Made by a program: the position numbers and the translations under genes
Notes under the pieces: generated by a model
What the model was told of the DNA's origin: nothing
Database searches by the model: none
The model's input: only the letters and a program-made list of their open reading frames with translations
From: a bacterium
GTDB lineage: Bacteria > Desulfobacterota > GWC2-55-46
Assembly (NCBI GenBank): GCA_027310325.1
Contig: DAIDBB010000032.1
Location: 1-5,359 of the forward strand
Reading direction: 5' to 3'
DNA: 5,359 nt
Part shown: positions 1-4,345 of the stretch, piece after piece
Layout of the letters: the number at the start of each line of letters is the position of its first letter
Numbering within the stretch: position 1 is the first letter of the stretch

Positions 1-1
1 C

Positions 2-841
2 CCCTATCTCGAATCGGCGGTCCCGGAAAGCTCGCTTTCCGCGAACCTCTCGTATTCGTCGGTATACCTCGTAAGGAGCTCCGCCGGGTGGAGCTTCGGC
101 CTCGATATGGAGATAACGGAGCTTTCAATCCGCGCCAAAAAAAGCTTCGGCGACTCTCTTGAAGTGGGCCTCGACGTGCCCGTGCTCGTCTTCGACTCCG
201 GCGTCATGGACGGCTTTCTTTCGGCCTACCACAGGACGTTCGGGTTCCCGGACTACGGCAGGTCGGCCCGTCCGCAGAATAGCTTCCTTTTTGCGGTAAA
301 AAGGAATGGCGCTACCGTTATCGAAGGCGAGGACGGGATACCGGGCCTCGGGGACATCCGTCTTACGGCGAAAAAGACGGTCGTTACAGGCGACCCGGCT
401 GTAAGCGTCCTCGCCAGCCTCGATCTGCCGACCGGAGACGCGAAGCGCGGGTTCGGAAACGGCTCCTGGGGCGGGGGCGTAACTCTACTCCTCGATAAGG
501 AGATAACGGGGTGGCTGAAGAGCTACTGGAACCTGGGCCTCGTCTACCCCGGAGACCTCCGGGGCTTCGAGACGGTAAAGACGCACGGCTACGTCTGGGG
601 CGGGGCGGCCTTAGAGGCCGGGATCAAAAAGGGGTTTAGCGCTCTCGCGCAACTCTACTACGAGAGGGTCCCCTTGCCGAAAACAGGGATAGGCTCTATC
701 GACAGGAACGCGGTCCTTTTCGCGGCAGGCGGAAGGTACGCCGCCGGAGCGAACGTCTTCGAGCTTTCTTTTACGGAAGACCCGTCGACCTCCTTTGCCC
801 CGGACGTCTCGTTCACTTTTTCGTACAAGAGGAAGTTTTAG
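2..841 (+). CDS. DUF3187-like outer-membrane protein, 5'-truncated
   Basis: The frame is open from base 2 to the TAG at 839-841, giving 279 residues; the start codon and any signal peptide lie outside the window. An internal ATG at 107 is unlikely to be the start, because coding-like sequence (alternating hydrophobic strands such as LSYSSVYLV) continues upstream of it. The residues FGFPDYGR and GIPGLGDIRL, many short amphipathic strands rich in Gly and aromatics, and the final Phe of YKRKF are what is expected of a beta-barrel outer-membrane protein of the DUF3187 type. Members I know are about 300-350 residues, so roughly 50-70 residues are missing here. The molecular function of the family is unknown; location in the outer membrane is inferred from the barrel pattern. 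It is followed after 2 bases by a strong terminator, so it ends its transcription unit. The family name comes from recalled motifs, not from a search. Confidence 0.75.
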   Translation, partial: PYLESAVPESSLSANLSYSSVYLVRSSAGWSFGLDMEITELSIRAKKSFGDSLEVGLDVPVLVFDSGVMDGFLSAYHRTFGFPDYGRSARPQNSFLFAVKRNGATVIEGEDGIPGLGDIRLTAKKTVVTGDPAVSVLASLDLPTGDAKRGFGNGSWGGGVTLLLDKEITGWLKSYWNLGLVYPGDLRGFETVKTHGYVWGGAALEAGIKKGFSALAQLYYERVPLPKTGIGSIDRNAVLFAAGGRYAAGANVFELSFTEDPSTSFAPDVSFTFSYKRKF

Positions 842-843
842 AC

Positions 844-880
844 AAAAAAAAGGGCCGCGCATACCGAGGCCCTTTTTTTT
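844..880. terminator. Bidirectional intrinsic terminator
   Basis: A perfect 13-bp inverted repeat (AAAAAAAAGGGCC at 844-856, GGCCCTTTTTTTT at 868-880) encloses an 11-base loop. Read on the plus strand it is a GC stem followed by eight T, placed just after the stop codon of the outer-membrane protein. The A-tract makes it equally good for minus-strand transcription, although no convincing minus-strand gene ends here. Confidence 0.92.
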
Positions 881-1031
881 AACCCGTTGCGCGTAGCCTG
901 CCGCGCAGCCCGTTGCCATGCCCCGGCGGATGGCCATATGCTCCACGGCCAGGAGGACCGCGGCGCTGGTCCCGCCGGAACGCACTATATTATTTTTCAG
1001 TCTCCTGTAAAGGCAAAATTAGAGCGTAATC
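881..1031. other. Intergenic stretch without a supported gene
   Basis: This region lies between the terminator and the next promoter. It contains a short direct repeat CCCGTTGC (883-890 and 909-916). A minus-strand frame starting at a GTG (985) has very GC-rich third positions but runs straight through the terminator and antisense to the preceding gene. It also lacks a ribosome binding site at a usable distance, so I do not call it. Nothing else is recognised. Confidence 0.5.
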
Positions 1032-1061
1032 TTCGCGATCCGGCGGATTTCCTGGTATAAT
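1032..1061 (+). promoter_or_regulatory. Sigma70-type promoter with extended -10 (for the 1094 lipoprotein)
   Basis: A perfect extended -10, TGGTATAAT, lies at 1053-1061. The -35 is poor (TTCGCG at 1032-1037, spacer 18), as is usual when the extended -10 carries recognition. Transcription would start near 1068, leaving a leader of about 25 bases that contains the AAGGAGG ribosome binding site. Confidence 0.7.
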
Positions 1062-1093
1062 CATGGAAAGGACAATATGGAAGGAGGATATTT

Positions 1094-1612
1094 ATGTTGA
1101 CCAACGGGCCTTCCCTGAACGGGTCCACGGCATACGCCTGCCTTAGGAGAGCCGGGGTCCTGGCCGCGCTTCTTTTCCTTATCGTATCCTGCAGCTACGG
1201 GGTCCAGTTCGCGGACACCGAAGGCCGTTACATCTACGGCGACTACAGCCCCATGAGAAGAAACATTTCGGTGATACTGCCGTCCGGCGAGAGTTTCTCC
1301 GGGGGGTACTATCCCCTCGACCGGGCCGAGCTCAACGCAAGGGATGGTTCTCTCTTCGTCCGTACCGACGTCTCGACGTACCTGGGGCTTACGGCCCCTG
1401 CCGAGGGCTGGCATGACCTCCACGCGTTCCTTAAAGGGGACCGCGGCACGGCCATGGAGATCATCTTCAGGTATAACGGAGCGCAACCGGCCGGCTACGG
1501 GGTGGCGCGCACGGACAAGGGGGATGAATACAGGGTGGCGCTCGGCGTAGGCGTCCGGACGCCCTCAGAGGCCCCCGCGCCCATGAGGAGGCCCCCGGGA
1601 TATTATCAGTAG
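1094..1612 (+). CDS. Small hypothetical lipoprotein (172 aa)
   Basis: The ATG at 1094 is preceded by a strong ribosome binding site AAGGAGG (1081-1087) at good spacing and by an extended -10 promoter, so the start is well fixed. The N-terminus has a slightly long n-region, twin Arg at 18-19, a hydrophobic stretch 20-31 and the lipobox IVSC with Cys33. This predicts signal peptidase II processing and lipid anchoring. The mature part contains Gly/Tyr-rich segments and a conserved-looking stretch at about 112-150 (LKGDRGTAMEIIFRYN, then GYGVAR...GDEYRV). This recalls a pattern in many small proteobacterial lipoproteins in which a 'GDRGT' turn is followed by strands and a G.Y.v motif; that likeness is my inference. 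The tail is Pro-rich (EAPAPMRRPPGYYQ). The gene stands alone and converges on the 1694-2098 lipoprotein. I do not recognise a named family, and the function is unknown. Confidence 0.8.
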   Translation: MLTNGPSLNGSTAYACLRRAGVLAALLFLIVSCSYGVQFADTEGRYIYGDYSPMRRNISVILPSGESFSGGYYPLDRAELNARDGSLFVRTDVSTYLGLTAPAEGWHDLHAFLKGDRGTAMEIIFRYNGAQPAGYGVARTDKGDEYRVALGVGVRTPSEAPAPMRRPPGYYQ

Positions 1613-1621
1613 GACCGAAGG

Positions 1622-1693
1622 CAAAACGGTCCGCGCGGGCCGGTAATCCATTACGCCGATAGCGCCGGCTTTGCGTCCGCCCGCCGCACGGCG
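1622..1693. repeat. Intergenic GC-rich repeat, copy A
   Basis: This aligns without gaps to 2240-2311 (offset 618). Over the core 62 bases (1632-1693) I count 50 identities; identity continues more weakly leftward to the CAAAA at 1622. Shared blocks are CGCGCGGGC, TCCATTACG, GATAG and CGCCCGCCGCACGGCG. The right edge touches the stop codon of the minus-strand gene at 1694, so on that strand the element is the immediate 3' flank. It also contains a local inverted repeat GTAAT/ATTAC. A short hairpin (GGACCG 1612-1617, CGGTCC 1627-1632) overlaps its left edge and the preceding stop codon. Confidence 0.8.
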
Positions 1694-2098
1694 TCACATC
1701 GCCTTTTCCGTCTGGACGATTATCTCGGTTGCCGTGGCCTTGTCCTTTACGAGGATGGACTTGACGGCGTCCACGCTTATCCTGGTCACGGTCGGGGTTA
1801 TCTTTTCGAGCTCTATGGTTATGGTGAGCTTCTCCGTCTCCGCCGATACCTTCACGACGCCGTTAGAGGCCTCGCGCTTCTTCTCCCTTATGTCCATTTT
1901 TTTAAGGGCCTTTCTGAGGGCCGCCTCGACGTCGGCCTCGGGACGGCTTATGGTCTTGTAGGCGACGTTCGTAAGGGTGTAGCCTATGCCGGCGGCGCTC
2001 CCGCTTACCGCAACGGGCACCGCGAGCGGCGTAAGGGCGCAGGCCGAAAGCTGGAGGGCAAGTAGAGTAAGGAGCGATTTTTTAAGGAGATTTTTCAA
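1694..2098 (-). CDS. DUF3568-type lipoprotein (134 aa)
   Basis: The product has a basic N-terminus (KNLLKK), a hydrophobic core 8-17 and the lipobox LSAC with Cys20, so a lipid-anchored protein is predicted. The mature region starts with a small-residue stretch (about 22-40). Then come TLTNVAYKTI (41-50), an alpha-helix-like Lys/Glu-rich segment (55-75), and alternating strands (81-133: VVKVSAETE, LTITIELEKI, TRISVDAV, ATEIIVQT). This order, the length and the 'TLTNVAYKTI ... EKKREASNG' residues match the small DUF3568 lipoproteins I recall; their function is unknown. The start is TTG at 2098: no ATG or GTG is available in frame, translation before it would run into the promoter, and starting later would destroy the signal peptide. 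The ribosome binding site is weak (GGGG a few bases upstream). It has its own extended -10 promoter. Its 3' end abuts repeat copy A. Confidence 0.82.
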   Translation of the reverse strand: MKNLLKKSLLTLLALQLSACALTPLAVPVAVSGSAAGIGYTLTNVAYKTISRPEADVEAALRKALKKMDIREKKREASNGVVKVSAETEKLTITIELEKITPTVTRISVDAVKSILVKDKATATEIIVQTEKAM

Positions 2099-2133
2099 GC
2101 GGGCCCCATGCGGAACGGCGAGATTTTATTGAG

Positions 2134-2142
2134 ATTATAGCA
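2134..2142 (-). promoter_or_regulatory. Extended -10 promoter for the DUF3568-type gene
   Basis: Read on the minus strand the sequence is TGCTATAAT: a perfect TATAAT (2139-2134) with the TG of an extended -10. No -35 is seen at the expected place, which is G-rich. The predicted transcript start is near 2127, giving a leader of roughly 29 bases before the TTG at 2098. Confidence 0.65.
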
Positions 2143-2170
2143 GAAGTTCCGGTTCGCCCCCCTTGTGGTC

Positions 2171-2224
2171 GGCGGTCCATTACGGCGGCAGGGTCCGCGT
2201 CGCATTCGTCCGCCGCACGGCGCG
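2171..2224. repeat. Intergenic GC-rich repeat, copy B
   Basis: Same orientation as copies A and C. Against copy C (from 2260) I find 6 differences in 54 bases, including the identical run AGGGTCCGCGTCGCATTCG. It lies between the DUF3568-type promoter and copy C, about 25 bases before the latter, so B and C form a near-tandem pair separated by a GCGC-rich stretch. Confidence 0.8.
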
Positions 2225-2239
2225 TGCGCGCGGCAGAGT

Positions 2240-2311
2240 CAAAATCATACGCGCGGGCTGGCAGTCCATTACGATGATAGGGTCCGCGTCGCATTCGCCC
2301 GCCGCACGGCG
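2240..2311. repeat. Intergenic GC-rich repeat, copy C
   Basis: This is 62 bases of core at 2250-2311, 81% identical to copy A without gaps and about 89% identical to copy B over 54 bases. The right edge carries CCGCCGCACGGCG, a small self-complementary stem (CGCC/GGCG around GCAC). It lies 7 bases from the stop codon of the minus-strand membrane protein, the same position relative to a stop that copy A has. Confidence 0.8.
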
Positions 2312-2318
2312 CGGTCTT

Positions 2319-2684
2319 CTATTTTTTTCCGTCGAGGTGGAACCTGTGGAGGAACCGGTGGAGTATCGGGGCGAAGAGTATGCCCGCGACCATTATGAAG
2401 ATGAGTCCGGCGAAGAGCGCGTAGAAGCCGGCAAAGAGCTTGCCCGCGGCGGTGCGTAGCTCGTTGACCGGGCCCATGCCGCCGAGGATCATCGCGGCGT
2501 TTAAAAAAGAGTCGAGCCACGTAAACACCTCCGTCAGATGGTATCCCAACATGCCCGCGCCGAGGGCGACGGAGACGACGACCGAGGCGGCGGCAAAGCT
2601 CCGCAGGAGGCGGATAAGAAATACGCCCAGTGGGACGACAGGCTCGCTTCTGTGCTCGAAACGGAATACCCGCGGTCTTTTCAT
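2319..2684 (-). CDS. Small membrane protein with two helices and a pore-loop-like segment
   Basis: I take the ATG at 2684 (121 residues) rather than an in-frame ATG at 2753, because a near-consensus promoter lies between them at 2722-2694. A basic N-terminus (1-14) is followed by TM1 (about 29-50). Next comes a short hydrophobic segment with WLDSFLNAAMILGGMGPV (56-73), then TM2 (about 82-106, beginning GKLFAGFYALFAG) and a basic His/Arg tail (HRFLHRFH). TM, loop with Gly-rich turn, then 'GKLFA.FYALF' is the arrangement of two-helix potassium channel subunits (Ion_trans_2), with GGMGP standing where the selectivity filter TVGYGD would be. I recall similar uncharacterised proteins in proteobacteria. 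The channel relationship is inference and the filter residues are absent, so conduction should not be assumed. It is divergent from uppP. An inner-membrane location is likely. Confidence 0.78.
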   Translation of the reverse strand: MKRPRVFRFEHRSEPVVPLGVFLIRLLRSFAAASVVVSVALGAGMLGYHLTEVFTWLDSFLNAAMILGGMGPVNELRTAAGKLFAGFYALFAGLIFIMVAGILFAPILHRFLHRFHLDGKK

Positions 2685-2693
2685 ACGGGGCGG

Positions 2694-2722
2694 ATTATAT
2701 AACGATTCCGCCGGGGTGTAAA
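2694..2722 (-). promoter_or_regulatory. Near-consensus sigma70 promoter for the small membrane protein
   Basis: On the minus strand TTTACA (2722-2717), a 17-base spacer and TATAAT (2699-2694) are seen. The expected transcript start, about 7 bases beyond the -10, is near 2687, only a few bases before the ATG at 2684. This implies a leaderless or nearly leaderless mRNA. There is no room for a ribosome binding site downstream of the -10. Confidence 0.75.
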
Positions 2723-2855
2723 CCGGTAAGTTGTCCGGGTCTAAAGGGGCCAACGGGTTAGCGCCTTCCTGTCAAGGCAGGCCGCAACATTAAACGTCCG
2801 GTAAGGGAATACTCATAAATTTTCAGGTCCCGGCGGCTTTTTATCCTGCCGTGTA

Positions 2856-2884
2856 TTGACAGGGGACCGGGTCGCTGATAATAT
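2856..2884 (+). promoter_or_regulatory. Strong sigma70 promoter for uppP
   Basis: A perfect -35 TTGACA (2856-2861) and a 17-base spacer lead to TAATAT (2879-2884), which is preceded by the TG of an extended -10 (TGATAATAT at 2876-2884). An alternative -10, GATAAT at 2877, would have a 15-base spacer. Predicted start is near 2891, giving a leader of about 32 bases. Confidence 0.78.
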
Positions 2885-2922
2885 ATCATAGCTAAAAAAA
2901 TTACGTTCCATCCTTTCAAAAA

Positions 2923-3783
2923 ATGATCCTTCTTAAGGTGCTGATACTTGCCGTCATACAGGGCGTCGCCGAGCTGCTGCCGGTCTCGAGCTCCGCGCAC
3001 GTCATAGTGGCGGAGAAGCTCATGGGCCTCGACCCGACAAGGCCCGAGATGACGCTCCTGCTCGTCATGCTCCACACCGGGACCATGTTCGCCGTCATAT
3101 TCTATTTCTGGAGCTCGTGGCGGGATAGCTTCTTCGCCTCGCGCCGGGTCTTCGCCCGGTCGCTCCTTTTCATCTTCTCGGCCACGCTCATTACCGGGGC
3201 CGTCGGGGTGGCGCTGAAGACGCTCATAGAAAAGGTATATTTCAGGCACGTCCCGCACGCGGAGATAGAGATGCTTTTCGGAAACCTCGGCCTCATCGCC
3301 GCGGCCCTCTTCGCCGCCGGCCTCTTTACGGTCTGGGCCGGCAGGGGCAACCGCTCAAGGTGGAGGGGGTCGGACCTGGGCCTCAGGGAATCGTCGATCA
3401 TCGGGGCCGTCCAGGGCCTCTCCCTTCCGTTCAGGGGGTTCTCGCGCTCCGGGGCGACGATATCAACGGGGCTTGTCCTAGGGGCCTCGAAGAAAAGGGT
3501 CGAGGAGTTCAGCTTCGCCCTCGCCGTCGTCCTCACGCCGCCGATAATACTCAGAGAGGTAATGCGCCTTTTGAAGGCCCGCGCCGCCGCAGGGCCCCAG
3601 GGAGGGAGCCTCCTTGTGCTCTTCTTCCCGAGCGTCATCGGGATGTTCTTGAGCTTCGGGGCCGGGATACTGGCGCTAACGTGGCTTTCAAGCTGGCTTG
3701 AAAAGGGCCGCTGGCAGGTCTTCGGCTTCTACTGCATCTTCGCCGCCGTCTTCGTCTTTCTCCTCTACAGGGCCGGGTTCTGA
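2923..3783 (+). CDS. uppP: Undecaprenyl-diphosphate phosphatase (UppP/BacA family)
   Basis: This polytopic inner-membrane enzyme dephosphorylates undecaprenyl diphosphate to undecaprenyl phosphate, recycling the lipid carrier for peptidoglycan and other envelope glycans; excess activity gives bacitracin resistance. The 286 residues compare with 273 in E. coli. Motif 1 is at the N-terminus: Q13-GVA-E17 with SSSAH at 22-26, the (E/Q)xxxE and catalytic-site Ser/His region. Motif 2 is RGFSRSGAT (171-179), matching PGxSRSxxT with R175 as the key Arg. The usual Pro is replaced by Arg (PFRGFSRSG), a variant I recall in a BacA subfamily. Further helices follow (EEFSFALAVVLTPPIIL, FFPSVIGMFLSFGAGILAL, and FGFYCIFAAVFVFLLY at the end). 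The start is ATG 2923: an in-frame stop (TAA 2893-2895) excludes longer forms, but no ribosome binding site is visible. It is transcribed alone, divergent from the small membrane protein. Confidence 0.93.
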   Translation: MILLKVLILAVIQGVAELLPVSSSAHVIVAEKLMGLDPTRPEMTLLLVMLHTGTMFAVIFYFWSSWRDSFFASRRVFARSLLFIFSATLITGAVGVALKTLIEKVYFRHVPHAEIEMLFGNLGLIAAALFAAGLFTVWAGRGNRSRWRGSDLGLRESSIIGAVQGLSLPFRGFSRSGATISTGLVLGASKKRVEEFSFALAVVLTPPIILREVMRLLKARAAAGPQGGSLLVLFFPSVIGMFLSFGAGILALTWLSSWLEKGRWQVFGFYCIFAAVFVFLLYRAGF

Positions 3784-3812
3784 TCTCTTCGGGGGAAACT
3801 TGTTGAATGGGA

Positions 3813-3855
3813 GCCCGCCGCAATCCCGCCCTTTCAAGGGCGGGTCAAGGCGGGC
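3813..3855 (+). terminator. Nested GC-rich hairpin after uppP, possible terminator
   Basis: The outer arms GCCCGCC (3813-3819) and GGCGGGC (3849-3855) enclose inner arms CCCGCCCTT (3825-3833) and AAGGGCGGG (3836-3844). It begins 30 bases after the uppP stop codon. No T-tract follows, so it is either a 3'-end-stabilising or factor-assisted terminator hairpin, or a REP-like palindrome. Confidence 0.5.
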
Positions 3856-3880
3856 AATACAAATGACAATTCATTACCAT

Positions 3881-3913
3881 GAAGAATCTCCGCCATTTAT
3901 GGCGGAGTTCTTC
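3881..3913. repeat. Palindrome with 9-bp core stem
   Basis: CTCCGCCAT (3888-3896) and ATGGCGGAG (3899-3907) are exact inverted copies. The pairing extends to GAAGAA (3881-3886) and TTCTTC (3908-3913) with one unpaired T at 3887. The total stem is about 15 bp. Function is unknown. Confidence 0.75.
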
Positions 3914-3961
3914 AATCCGTCTTCGACGGCTTCAATCGGCAGGGAATGAATCATTTTTATA

Positions 3962-3992
3962 GCTCGCCTTATCACTTCGTGAGTCGGCGAGC
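3962..3992. repeat. Hairpin GCTCGCC/GGCGAGC with inner TCAC-TTC-GTGA stem
   Basis: The outer 7-bp stem (3962-3968 with 3986-3992) and inner 4-bp stem (3972-3975 with 3979-3982) flank a symmetric 3x3 internal loop and a TTC terminal loop. This two-part shape is RNA-like, but no function is recognised. Confidence 0.65.
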
Positions 3993-4052
3993 CCCCGAAC
4001 TGCGGAAAGTTTCCCCCGACCCGTACATCTGAAAAAACTTTAAAACTTTTAG

Positions 4053-4093
4053 TTCCTGACAAAACCCCCATTTTTTGGGGGTTTTGTCAGGAA
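4053..4093. terminator. Perfect 17-bp hairpin with T-rich loop
   Basis: TTCCTGACAAAACCCCC (4053-4069) pairs exactly with GGGGGTTTTGTCAGGAA (4077-4093) around the loop ATTTTTT. Beyond a GAA interruption the arms continue imperfectly (AGT/ACT, then A/T-rich CTTTT against AAAATTTTT), so the palindrome spans roughly 4036-4110. A T-run follows at 4104-4108. It could terminate plus-strand transcripts or be one arm-to-arm unit of a miniature repeat element. Confidence 0.5.
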
Positions 4094-4184
4094 GAACTGA
4101 AAATTTTTGGAGAGAGTTTGAGAGGACCTTTTTCAAGGCTCCCGAAGATAGGCGCGTAGGGGCCTTCAGCGGAGCGATAAACTT

Positions 4185-4220
4185 CCCTTTATCCCCTCCC
4201 TCGATGGAGGGGATAAAGGG
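4185..4220. repeat. Perfect 15-bp hairpin
   Basis: CCCTTTATCCCCTCC (4185-4199) and GGAGGGGATAAAGGG (4206-4220) are exact inverted copies around the loop CTCGAT. No T-tract adjoins either side, so this looks like a repeat-element stem rather than a terminator. Confidence 0.8.
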
Positions 4221-4242
4221 GAGGGTGAAAGGTTGCCAGTAA

Positions 4243-4280
4243 AGACAGATTGCTTCGTCGCTGCGCTCCTCGCAATGACA
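4243..4280. repeat. CHCEERSDEAI-type dispersed intergenic repeat
   Basis: The stretch from AGACAGATTGC through TCGTCGCTGCGCTCC to CGCAATGACA is the well-known bacterial intergenic repeat. On the minus strand one frame reads CHCEERSDEAI and another SLRGAQRRSN, peptides that recur as spurious small proteins in many genomes. The ends ATTGC/GCAAT are inverted. It is recognised from memory of the motif; it encodes no protein. Confidence 0.85.
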
Positions 4281-4296
4281 GCTCACCCCCACCCTT

Positions 4297-4324
4297 CCCT
4301 CCTCCGTCAAGGGGGAGGGTTTTA
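4297..4324 (+). terminator. Possible weak terminator facing the convergent gene
   Basis: CCCTCC (4297-4302) and GGAGGG (4314-4319) form a 6-bp GC stem with an 11-base loop, followed by TTTTA. It is suitably placed to stop plus-strand transcripts before the convergent gene. The stem is short and other pairings are possible, so this is tentative. Confidence 0.35.
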
Positions 4325-4345
4325 TAAAAAGGTTCTCTCAAAGGG

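Larger units (their letters stand above)
4117..4342. repeat. 226-bp segment bounded by 17-bp inverted repeats, MITE-like
   Basis: TTTGAGAGGACCTTTTT at 4117-4133 matches the reverse complement of 4326-4342 (TTTGAGAGAACCTTTTT) with one mismatch. Inside lie the imperfect 4138-4175 hairpin, the 4185-4220 hairpin, the CHCEERSDEAI-type repeat and the 4297-4319 hairpin, with no coding capacity. The right end is 3 bases from the stop codon of the minus-strand gene. I see no clear target-site duplication, so miniature-element status is inferred from the ends only. Confidence 0.5.
3784..4345. other. Gene-free hairpin-rich intergenic region
   Basis: These 562 bases between uppP and the convergent Adhesin_E-like gene contain no credible gene. 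In order they hold a nested GC hairpin, an ATGGCGGAG hairpin, a small CCGTC/GACGG hairpin (3917-3929), a GCTCGCC hairpin, a 17-bp-stem hairpin, a weaker imperfect hairpin (GCTCC 4138-4142, GGAGC 4171-4175), a 15-bp-stem hairpin, a CHCEERSDEAI-type repeat and a CCCTCC/GGAGGG hairpin followed by T. The short frames found here are translations of these repeats. Confidence 0.8.

Noticed and set aside
611..985. Minus-strand open frame of 124 codons with GC-rich third positions from a GTG at 985
   Set aside because: It runs through a perfect terminator and antisense to the outer-membrane protein gene, has its only purine-rich site about 17 bases from the GTG, and resembles no known family. The first 35 codons could be a gene remnant but nothing supports that.
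938..1060. Plus-strand 40-codon frame from ATG 938 ending in the TATAAT promoter
   Set aside because: There is no ribosome binding site, no recognisable protein features, and its end overlaps the promoter of the next gene.
1612..1632. GGACCG/CGGTCC hairpin at the end of the 1094 lipoprotein as a terminator
   Set aside because: The stem is only 6 bp, begins within the stop codon and has no T-tract after it; it is noted within repeat copy A instead.
2685..2753. N-terminal extension of the small membrane protein to the ATG at 2753
   Set aside because: The extension would be translated from DNA upstream of and across its own promoter and shows no coding character.
2758..3258. Minus-strand 166-codon frame antisense to uppP
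   Set aside because: It is a shadow of uppP: charged, low-complexity composition, and it overlaps the strong uppP promoter. uppP has clear family motifs on the other strand.
3972..4310. Minus-strand frame giving CHCEERSDEAI and other peptides
   Set aside because: It is a translation of intergenic repeats and hairpins, a known source of false small proteins.
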